Shown here: positions 45,303 to 54,285 of the stretch, one piece after another
How positions within the stretch are numbered: position 1 is the stretch's first letter
Layout: every line of letters begins with the position of its first letter
Assembly: GCA_037013685.1 (NCBI GenBank)
Contig: CM072909.1
Coordinates: 1,736,001 to 1,800,000 of the forward strand
DNA length: 64,000 bases
Direction: 5' to 3'
Origin: Acridotheres tristis
Lineage: Eukaryota; Chordata; Aves; Passeriformes; Sturnidae
Translations under genes and position numbers: made by a program
Notes under the pieces: model-generated
The model's input: only the letters and a program-made list of their open reading frames with translations
Database searches by the model: none
Told to the model about the DNA's origin: nothing

Positions 45303-45430
45303 ACCCACGGAACATCCTGGGTGGGAAGGGACCCACAGGGATCCCAGATCCAACCCCCAGACCCCCCAAATTCCCACCTTTCCCCTGAGAGAGTTGTCCA
45401 AACACTCCCGGGGCAGGTTTGGTTCTGAAC
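45303..45430 (-). mobile_element. CR1 tail of a third subfamily
   Basis: GGAACATCCTGGGTGGGAAG, GACCCACAGGGATCCCAG and GAGAGTTGTCCAAACACTCC follow the order of bird CR1 copies of the 'GTTGTCCAAACACTCCTGAG' type, on the minus strand. Confidence 0.72.
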
Positions 45431-45824
45431 CAGGGGAGAGGCAGAAGCTGCAGCATCTTCTGACGAAAATCTGTTCGATTTACAGCTCAGTTTGATGCAC
45501 CTTGAACATTCTCACACTTCCAGCAAGCCAGGGACAAGCTGGAATATCTGGAATGAGCCTCCAGCCCTCCCAAATTTCCCCAGCATATGCAGGGAAGCAG
45601 CTGCCAATCTCAGTGTACATCTGATGAGGCAGCTCTGGAAAAATAGAGAGGAACTATTTTCTAACAGAGCCTCTTATGAGTCAATCTGAGCTCAAATTTC
45701 CACATTCTGTGACTAAATATTGGTTACACAAGAGGAATCCGGGCCCAGTTTCTCCCGTGCTGATTGGGATTTGCTCAATTAAATAATGCCAGGCTGACTT
45801 GTCTTTAATTTGTGTTTTCAAGTC

Positions 45825-45892
45825 CAGCACCAGGCTGGACTCGGTGATCCTGGCAGGTCCCTCAGGATAATCTCGGGTTCTGTGAGCTCTTT
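45825..45892 (+). mobile_element. CR1 3' end, plus strand, short
   Basis: GGCTGGACTCGGTGATCCTG and CAGGTCCCTCAGGATAATCT then GGTTCTGTGAG form a plus-strand end of the same subfamily as 45.3 kb. Confidence 0.6.
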
Positions 45893-46245
45893 GAAGTGAT
45901 AATGTTAATTTTTCATACTTGTGGCAGGAGCTGGAGGGTGTTTGAAGCTCACTCCAGCGGAATCAAGGAGGTTTTGCCATGGAAAACTCGATGGATGGTG
46001 CCAGCCAGGCCATTTTTTGGGATGAGGGACAAACTCCACAATCCTGATCATTTTTTGGCCTGCAGACCACACGGGCACTGTGAGTGTTCATTTAAATCAC
46101 TGTGCTAATCCAGAACTCTGCCAGGAATGATGGATTTTCCCAGAAAACAGATCCCTGTGCCCCCCGACCTCCCAAAATTCAGGGAAAGCTGAGCCTTTGC
46201 TGCCCCAGTTGGATCCCACAGTTGAAACTGAAACACTCCTGGAAT
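45893..46245. other. Single-copy region
   Basis: Nothing recognised. Confidence 0.6.
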
Positions 46246-46635
46246 CTCCTGGACATTTTCCCTTCCCAAACTCCAACCCCTGCTTTGTTGAGCCAAGACC
46301 AAACTGGAACTGTGAGCTGGAAATCGAGTGGGAAAAGGAAAATGGGACAAATTGCCTGGATTTGGGGATCCCAGCCCTGCTGCAAAGGGAGTGAAGGGAT
46401 GGTGCAGCCTCCCAGAGGATCCTGCAATCCTGATTTCAGTGGGAAGGACCCTAAAGCTCATCCCAGGCTCGCCACCCTGCCAGGGAACAATTCCTTCCCA
46501 ATATCCCACAGTGGCAGTGGGAGCCATTCCCTGGGTCCTGTCCCTCCATCCCTTATCCCAAATCTCTCTCCAGCTCTCCTGGAACCCCTTTAGGCCCTGG
46601 AAGTCTCTCTAGAACCTTCTTTTCTCCAGGCTGGA
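46246..46635 (-). mobile_element. CR1 tail with 3' flank, second copy of 33.5 kb
   Basis: TCCTGGACATTTTCCCTTCC starts a non-CR1 flank of about 184 bp that passes into a minus-strand CR1 at TTTCAGTGGGAAGGACCC. The whole block is nearly identical to 33,495-33,880. The two diverge beyond CTCCAGCTCTCCTGGA and CTCTGGAAG-type words. Confidence 0.85.
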
Positions 46636-47614
46636 CTCTCCCAGGTATTCCCTATTTATTTACCCCCTGCAAATGTGTTTTATCCACAATAAACCCCAGG
46701 GCTTTACACACATCTTCATTGGAACTGCTCCTTTGGGATGTTTTGGGGGATTTTCGTTCCTATCCCAACCCCTGGCATTCTGTCAGGATGCAGATCCTCC
46801 AATATTTGGGGTTTTTTGGGGACGTTCTCATCACGTTCTCAGCCCCGTGATGCTGCTAAACCCGAGCCCCAGACTCCACCCACAGAGTGCTCTGATCTCC
46901 GGGGAGGGACAAGCAGCTCATTTTTATTTCTCTTTCAAGCCTCGTTTAGGTTTGGGATTCTGTCTCTTCCCTCAATCCCGAATTTCAGCAGCTCTCAGGA
47001 TAACAAGGCTTGAGACTCACAATCCAAACAGAACCAAAACTCAGAGAAAATCAGAGGCTGTAATGAATCTGCCCATCAAATGTCAGCCAGAATTGTCCTT
47101 TTTCCCCCCTGAAATGTCAATATAAAAAAGGTTGGATACAAGGGGTGCAGGAATGAATTTTTCCAAGTGCAGGATGTGTTGGTGGAATAGGTTGGCCCAG
47201 ACTACCCCCATGGAATTGATGCCATCCTCCCCTAATGAGGATCATAATTCCAGCAGTGCCTTTGTGACACAATCCCCACAGCAGAATTAACCTGCGACAT
47301 GTTGGGGCAGCGAAAACAGAACAAGAACCTGAGTAATTATGGGCAATAAAATCCAAAAATTGTTGCAGAATAATAAAAAATCTTCATGTTTTGCCTCCCT
47401 GGTTCATCATTGTAATCGCACCTTTGGAATCATTGCTCCAAATCCCGTTGCTGTCCCAAATTTGGGATGTTTTTAGAAGAATCCTGCTGTGGATTTTGCT
47501 TTTCATATCCAGAATTTCAGGCAGCCTCATCCCTGGATTTTTACCACGCCCTGTTCGACTGCACGGCTGTTTGGAGAATCAAAGAATTTGGATTATTAAG
47601 GACAAAGAAAATAA
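46636..47614. other. Single-copy region
   Basis: No gene is recognised. An acceptor-like CTTTTCATATCCAG near 47,500 has no matching donor. Confidence 0.55.
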
Positions 47615-47992
47615 TTTAATAGGATTGAATAACACTGAAGAATTTTGAATAACCAAATAATATTGAATAATATTGAAGGGTATTGAATAATTGAATAATA
47701 TTGAAGAATATTGAATAACATTGATTAATTGAATAGGGTTGAATAATATTGAATAATTGAATAACATTGAAGAATATTGAAGAATATTAATTACTTGAAT
47801 AGGATTGAATAATATTGAAGAATTTTGAATAACTGAAGAATATTGAAGAATACTGAATAATATTGATTAATTGAATAGGCTTGAATAATATTGAAGAATT
47901 GAATAACATTGAAGAATATTGAAGAATATTAATTACTTGAATAGAATTGAGTAATATTGAGTAATTGAATAGGATTGAATAGGATTCAATAG
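47615..47992. repeat. A+T-rich GAATAATATT minisatellite
   Basis: Irregular repeats of GAATAATATT, GAAGAATATT, GAATAATT and GAATAACATT, with occasional GAATAGGATT. Units are about 8-10 bp. Confidence 0.92.
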
Positions 47993-48502
47993 GTGGATTC
48001 CATGGATTTATGCTGAATTTATGGGGCTGTATTCCATGGATTTATGCTGAATTTTTGGGGCTGTATTCCATGGATTTATGCTGAATTTGTGGAGCTGTAT
48101 TCCATGGATTTATGCTGAATTTGAGGAGGTAGAATCCATGGATTCATGTTGAATTTGTGGAGCTATATTCCATGGATTTATATTGAATTTGTGGGGCTGT
48201 ATTCCATGGATTCATGCTGAATTTGTGGGGCTGTATTTCATGGATTTATGCTGAATTTGAGGAGGTAGAACCCATGGATTTATGTTGAATTTTTGGGGCT
48301 GTATTCAATGGATTCATGCTGAATTTGTGGGGCTGTATTCCACGGATTTGTGCTGAATTTGTGGGGCTGTATTCCATGGATTTATGTTGAATTTGTGGGG
48401 CTATATTCCATGGATTTATGCTGAATTTGAGGAGGTAGAATCCATGGATTTATGTTGAATTTGTGGGGCTGTATTCCATGGATTTATGCTGAATTTGTGG
48501 AA
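47993..48502. repeat. 34-bp minisatellite
   Basis: About 15 units contain CCATGGATTTATGCTGAATT then TGTGGGGCTGTATT. The first unit spacing is 34 bp (48,001 and 48,035). A GAGGAGGTAGAAT variant recurs at about 48,123, 48,257 and 48,429. Confidence 0.95.
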
Positions 48503-48777
48503 TTTATGACAAGAAGGTTTTGGAAGAGTTCAAATTGGGAAAAAACAACGAGGCTGTTGTGAAACTTCTCTCCTGTTCATCCTTTTGCCGCCCTTCCTTA
48601 TTTTTTTATTTTTTTTTCCCCCAGAAGGAAAAGCAGCAATTTCTCATTCAATTTTAAGGAAAGAAACACCTTCGTGGCAATTTTTAATCTCTTCTCTTCC
48701 TACCCTGGCAGCAAGGGATGCATTTGGTGGGGACAGAGGACAACAGGAGCAATCCCAAACCTTCCCCAATGGGATGG
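48503..48777. other. Single-copy spacer
   Basis: A strong acceptor-like site (CTTCTCTTCCTACCCTGGCAG near 48,692, here CTTCTCTTCCTACC plus CTGGCAG) precedes sequence open in all three frames. No donor is visible. Confidence 0.5.
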
Positions 48778-49025
48778 AGAATCCCATTTTGGATTGGAAT
48801 TGGAGAATCCCATTTTGGATTGGAATTGGAGAATCCAATTTTGGATTGGAATTGGAGAATCCCATTTTGGATTGGAATTGGAGAATCCAATTTTGGATTG
48901 GAATTGGAGAATCCCATTTTGGATTGGAATTGGAGAATCCGAAGTTTGGATTGGAATTGGAAAATCTGAATTTCGGATTGGAATTGGACAATCCGAATTT
49001 CGGATTGGAATTGGAAAATCCGATT
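48778..49025. repeat. 26-bp minisatellite (TTGGATTGGAATTGGAGAAT)
   Basis: About nine units of 26 bp contain TTTTGGATTGGAATTGGAGA followed by ATCCCA or ATCCAA. Units are more diverged to the right (AAATCTGAATTTCGG). Confidence 0.96.
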
Positions 49026-49735
49026 TTCCTGCCTGTTTTTTTGTGGTTGTTTGACTCCATTCTCCAGCTCTGGGCTCCAGCCTCTCCACCTCCATCATCA
49101 TCAGCAGGAGCAGGAGACCCCTGGGGAGCTGGGAATGGATTTAAAACTGGATTTTATAAGTTTTGGAGGAATGGGAAGGGGAGGGAGAAGAAGGAAAGCA
49201 CCACAGAGCCTCTCCTTAGAGCCTGGAGTGCTCCCTGGTGCCAGCAGGAGAAGAAAAGAAGGATTTGATATAATTACATGCACATTTGTGCTATGATATA
49301 TATGCACACAGATGCATTTCCACATGCATGGGAGGATGTGCATATTTTGGGGTGGGTGGGCTGCACACACTCATCCGAGGGGGAGGGAGCCATAAATATT
49401 TTTGGAGTCTCTCTGCACACATTTTGCAACCCATAAATCAGATTTTTGGTGACGTGCAGCGCAGCTGAATATTGGAGATAAATGCAACTTTCAGGCCATG
49501 ATTTCTGAATCAAAACCGAGAGTTTTAAATTCACTGGCAGCTTTTATAAATCAGTGGCCCAGGATGTAAAAGCCCAAGCACGGGGATGTGCAGAGTTTTA
49601 ATTTCTCCCTGTAAATCAGAGTGGGAGGAGGTGGGAGAGAGTGAAAAAGGGAAATAGGCTGTGGGGGGTTCAGTGTTTTTTTGTAGAAACACACAGGGAA
49701 ATACAGGAGAGCTGGAGAGGGACTGGGACAAGGAG
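49026..49735. other. Single-copy region
   Basis: No gene is recognised. Confidence 0.6.
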
Positions 49736-49960
49736 GAACAGGACACAGGGAATGGCTTCAAAGTGACAAAGGGCAGGGCTGGATGGGATATTGGGAAGGA
49801 ATTCCTGGCTGGGATGGAATTCCCAGATTTGCTGTGGCTGCCCCTGGATCCCTGGAAGTGTCCCAGGCCAGGCTGGGATAATCTGGGACAGTGGGAGGTG
49901 TCCCTGCCATGGAACTGGATGGGTTGAAGGTTCCTTCTCATCCAAACCATTCCAGGATTC
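49736..49960 (+). mobile_element. CR1 tail without B-A cassette (empty state)
   Basis: CR1 body words (GGACACAGGGAATGGCTTCA, AAAGTGACAAAGGGCAGGGC) are joined directly to a single A module (CCCAGATTTGCTGTGGCTGC) and the end CATCCAAACCATTCCAGGAT. It is the inverted counterpart of the composite element at 44.2 kb. Confidence 0.9.
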
Positions 49961-50160
49961 CATAACATCTGCCCCTTCCCAAGCCTGGCTTTGGGGCATT
50001 AAACATTCCCCACGTCCAGCCACGGGGCAAAACGTGGGATCAAAGGTGAGGAGCAGGAGACCTGAGGGACAGGGAAAAGGGAAAGGGAATTTTCCCCACC
50101 CCCAGGGTTAACTGGAGACATTCCAGCTCTCTCTGCATCCCCTCATCCCACGTTTGTTTC
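49779..50160 (-). repeat. Inverted duplication arm 2
   Basis: The reverse complement of this arm matches 43,953-44,331 almost base for base. It includes non-CR1 flank such as CCCCAAAGCCAGGCTTGGGA and CCAGTTAACCCTGGGGGTGG. The spacer between arms is about 5.4 kb. Confidence 0.92.
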
Positions 50161-51117
50161 CTCCAAACATTCCGGTGCTCCCTGCCGAAATCCATCCTGG
50201 GGAGGGGAATTTTCAAGCAGCATCTGTGGATGTGCAGAGCAGGAATGTTTTTAAACACTTCCCTCGCTGCATCCTGGGCTCTGGGACAGGATCCACAGGC
50301 AGAAATGAGGAGGGCTGGATTTCCAGGCTTCTCATGGAATGAGTGACAGGGTTTGTGTCACTGCAGCTTCCCCGGTGAGGAATAAAGATGGGATTCACTA
50401 ATCCAAAATGTACTCAGAACTGTGGGTTGGAGGAGTGAGGCTGGATTCCATCCCAAATCCCAAATCCCAAATCCCAACTCCAGGTGGGAATGGTCACTCC
50501 AGCCCTCCCAGATCCAAGCAGGGCAGAGAGCTCAGCAAACTGCACAGACAGTGGGACCCACTAAAAATAAATTATTGATTATTCAGCACAAAAATATTTC
50601 CTAGGGGGAATTGTCTTGGCACAAGGGGTTGTCCAAGGAGGAATACAGGAAGGCATTAAAATCCTGATTTTTGTGATCCCAACGTGCTTGGCTCTCACAA
50701 TCCCAAACCAGCACAGGGAGCTAATTATAACCCCTGGGATTTCAGAGTGGAATTCCATAAATGCACAAATAAAGAGTCCAAGCCAGAGCTGCTCAGATCA
50801 GCCCAAATCCAAGGAATTCAGCTGAGGAATCAAAGCATGGATCAAGGATCAGGCACAAGAAGTTGTAAGTTCTGATGGAAGATAATGGTCATAAATGCGT
50901 TTTACATGTAAAACCACATTTGAATTCCCATATAAAACCAGAAACCTTCCCTCCTTATTCCAGTGAGAATCATATAAAAGCAGCTTCGTTCAATAATTGA
51001 AATACTCCAAAACTGCAAATGCATGGATGCAAACAATAAGAAAAACTGGTATAAAAAATGATTTCCATTCATGTTTGCAGCCTGCAGATGCTGCAGAACT
51101 CTCCAGACATGGATGGT
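50161..51117. other. Single-copy region
   Basis: No gene is recognised. Confidence 0.6.
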
Positions 51118-51335
51118 GGAGCCTTGGAATGGTTTGGGCTGGAAGGGACCTCACAAACCATCAAATTCCACCCCTGCCATGGCAGGGACACCTCCCACTG
51201 TCCCAGGGGGCTCCAGCCTGGCCTGGGACACTTCCAGGGATCCAGGGGCAGCCACAGCAAATCTGGGAATTCCAGCCCAGCCCCTCCCCACCCTCATAGG
51301 GAGGAATTCCTTCCCAATATCCGATCCATCCCATC
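51118..51335 (-). mobile_element. CR1 tail, single A module
   Basis: GGAATGGTTTGGGCTGGAAG opens a minus-strand CR1 end with one A module, ending in CCCTCCCCACCCTCATAGGG and TCCTTCCCAATATCC. It passes directly into a pyrimidine-rich array. Confidence 0.88.
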
Positions 51336-51660
51336 CCCTCATCTTCCTCCCATCCCTCCCCTCCTGTCCCATGCCCTCCTGTCCTTCCTTCCCATCCCCT
51401 TCTGTCCTAACCCCTCCTGTCCTTCCTGTCCCTTCCAATCCCATCCCCTCCTGTTCCTCCCAGTCCCTCCTGTCCTTCCCATTCCCTCCCATCCTTCCCA
51501 TCCCCTCCTGTCCTTCCATCCCCTCCCCTCCTGTCCCATCCCCTCCTGTCATCCCATCCCCTCCTGTCCCATCCCCTCCTGTCCTTCCATCCCCTCCCCT
51601 TCTTTCCCATCCCCTTCCCTCCTGTCCCATCCCCTCCTGTCCTGTCCCATCCTTCCCGTC
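51336..51660. repeat. Pyrimidine-rich array (CCCATCCCCTCCTGTC)
   Basis: Irregular units of 13-18 bp contain CCATCCCCTCCTGTCC and CTTCC. The consensus resembles the CR1 body word TGTCCTGTCCCTCCATCCC, which would be expected at this point of the adjoining CR1. Confidence 0.93.
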
Positions 51661-52445
51661 CAGCTGTGGCCTCCATGGATCCTTCTGTGCACCCTTCCCA
51701 CCTCCAGGCAGGATCCCACATGCAGGTCTGGGAAGCTGAGAGGGACATGGAGATTTTTTCCCCAATAAAGCCAGGGCTCTCCTGGGTCTGTGGGTGCTGT
51801 TCCAGACCAGCATCTCCCAGGATCACCTTCTCCTTTCAGGGCTGGAAATGGCTGGAATTGACGGTTTTGGAGGCCTTTTCCAACCGAAATGATTCCATGA
51901 TTTTCTCTGCTGCCTCTGAAATCCATCCCTCACCTGTGATGGGAGCATCACTAATGAGTTATCCATGGGAACTGCCCGTGCTGGAATTTTGGCTTCCCAT
52001 TCCCAGGCTGCTGTCCCATGGGTTAAACACTCACTGGAGATCAGTTCAGACCTAAACTCAGGCTCAGAGAGGTTCATATTTACCTTAATCCCTCTTTTTT
52101 TTAATTTTTTTTTTTTTATTTGGATAAGCCCTCCATAATTTCACAACTCTGCTGCTTTTTTCATCCCTAGACAATCCCAAGGGACAAAAAAGGGACTGTG
52201 CCAATACTTTTCCAAGCCAACCTCACCTCCAGGTTTTCCTGGACAGGTATTGGCACGATCCCTATTAGCTGTTAAGTTCTTAATTAACTTTATTGTTATA
52301 ATCTCCACCTCGTTTGCACTGGGTGAGGAAACCTTGATTTGCATGATCAGACAAGCCCGGATTGCTGACAGAACCGGCAAAGCAGGAATTGAGGAAAATC
52401 AGGGAAGTCCTTCCCTGCCACCCACACCACGGCATCCCAGTGGCT
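51661..52445. other. Mostly single-copy, with a CR1 3' end at 51,840-51,910
   Basis: GGCCTTTTCCAACCGAAATG then ATTCCATGATTTTC is a short plus-strand CR1 end. T tracts lie near 52,095-52,120. No gene is recognised. Confidence 0.55.
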
Positions 52446-53120
52446 GGAATTGGGAATGGAAAAACAAATGTTGGGATTGGGAATGGAAAAACAAATTTTG
52501 GGATTGGGAATGGAAAAACAACTGGGATTGGGAATGGAACAACTGCTGGGATTGGGAATGGAAAAACAGCTGCTGGGATTGGGAATGGAACAACTGCTGG
52601 GATTGGGAATGGAAAAAAAAAACTGCTGGGATTGGGAATGGAAAAACAAATGTTGGAATTGGGAATGGAAAAACAACTGCTGGGATTGGGAATGGAAAAA
52701 CAAATGTTGGAATTGGGAATGGAAAAACAAATGTTGGAATTGGGAATGGAAAAACAACTGCTGGGATTGGGAATGGAAAAAAAAAACTGCTGGGATTGGG
52801 AATGGAGAAACAACTGCTGAGATTGGAAAACAAATGTTAGAATTGGGAATGGAAAAACAACTGCTGGGACTGGGAATGGAACAACTGCTGGGATTTGGAA
52901 TGGAAAAAAAACTGCTGGGATTGGGAATGGAAAAACAACTGCTGGGATTGGGAATGGAAAAACAACTGCTGGGATTGGGAATGGAAAAACAACTGCTGGG
53001 ATTGGGAATGGAAAAACTTCTGGAATTGGGAATGGAAAAACAACTGCTGGGATTGGGAATGGAAAAACTGCTGGAATTAGGAATGAAACACCTGCTGGGA
53101 TTGGGAATGGAACATCTGTA
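52446..53120. repeat. 27-bp minisatellite (GGGATTGGGAATGGAAAAAC)
   Basis: About 25 units contain GGGATTGGGAATGGAAAAAC followed by AACTGCT or AAATGTT. A-tract length varies from AAAAAC to AAAAAAAAAC, and shorter units lacking AAAAAC occur. Open frames on both strands are by-products of the 27-bp period. Confidence 0.97.
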
Positions 53121-53795
53121 AACCCCAAAACTCCTCCAGTTTTCCTGCTCAGCAGAGCTTTCCAAGCCGGAGGAATTATTTTGGCCGGGCTGGCATGGAG
53201 CCCATCACAGCTTTTTGTTCCTGAGAGCCTCTGGAGATCATTCCTGATTGCTCCGTGTCTCCGTGGGGCTGAGGCCTCTCCCAGCCCTATGGATGGAGCT
53301 TTCCTACAAAACATCTTCCCCGCTGCACAGTGGGCAGGGATGTGCTCATTAAATCCCATTGCCAGTGGCTCCTGCTGGGGGGGGGGCAGCTGCTCCGTGT
53401 GTCCTGGGGTTTTAAAACCATCCTGGTGTTTCCAGGATTTTTTTTTTCCACGCTATTTTCTCTCCAGATCCCGTTGAACACATGGGGGGAATGCGTTTGC
53501 TCCGTTGTAGGGATCAGGTTTTCCTAAAGGAGCCTGACTGTGGTTGCATCCTGCCCTTCCACCCCTCTGAGTGGGAGCAGGTGGTGCTGGGTTTGAAGAG
53601 CTCCCAGCCTAAAGGCGTGGAAAGAGGAGAAAATATCCAAAATTAATAAAGAAATGGTTGGGAGAGAAGTGACAGGGGACGACAGGGAGGCTGTTCCCAG
53701 TGTTTCAGGCACTGCCAATGATTCCACCATCATTTGCACCCAGACCCTTCCCACACCCTGAACTCTCTCCCAGGCTTCATCTCCTGGAATCCTGG
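53121..53795. other. Single-copy region open on both strands near 53,140-53,350
   Basis: A strong acceptor-like site (CCAGTTTTCCTGCTCAG, about 53,138-53,154) leads into a plus-strand frame open for about 110 codons, and the minus strand is open over the same span. No domain, donor or start supports a gene. Confidence 0.4.
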
Positions 53796-54285
53796 AATGG
53801 TTTGAGTGGGAAAAGACCTTAAAGCCCACCCAGTGCCACCCCTGCCATGGCAGGGACACCTCCCACTGTCCCAGGGGGCTCCAGCCTGGCCTGGGACACT
53901 TCCAGGGATCCAGGGGCAGCCACAGCAAATCTGGGAATTCCAGCCCAACCAGGAATTCCTTCCCAATATCCCATCTAAACCTGCCCATGGCATCTTGGAT
54001 TGGAGGGGACCTCCAAGTCCATCCAGTCCCACCATGGGCAGGGACACCTTCCACTATCCCAGGCTGCTCCAGCTGGGCCTGGAACAGGGATCCAGGGACA
54101 TCCCATATTTCTTCCCAAAATCCCATTGAAACCAGCACATGGAATCCTGAATTCCTTTGGGTTGGAAGGGACCTGAAATCCCATCAGAGCCACCCCTGCC
54201 ATGGCAGGGACACCTCCCACTGTCCCAGGGGGCTCCAGCCTGGCCTGGGACACTTCCAGGGATCCAGGGGCAGCCACAGTGAGAA
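53796..54285 (-). mobile_element. Composite CR1 A-B-A
   Basis: It starts GGAATGGTTTGAGTGGGAAA. The B module starts at 53,990 and the second A near 54,140. It is truncated at CAGGGGCAGCCACAGTGAGA, in the middle of the second A module. Confidence 0.9.

Noticed and set aside
46030..46090. A 14-bp microexon between TTGGCCTGCAG and GTGAGTG
   Set aside because: It is too short to assess by eye, and no neighbouring exon candidates exist.
52280..53359. A 359-codon open frame on the minus strand
   Set aside because: Most of it is the translated 27-bp minisatellite, and other frames on both strands are also open. There is no domain or splice context.
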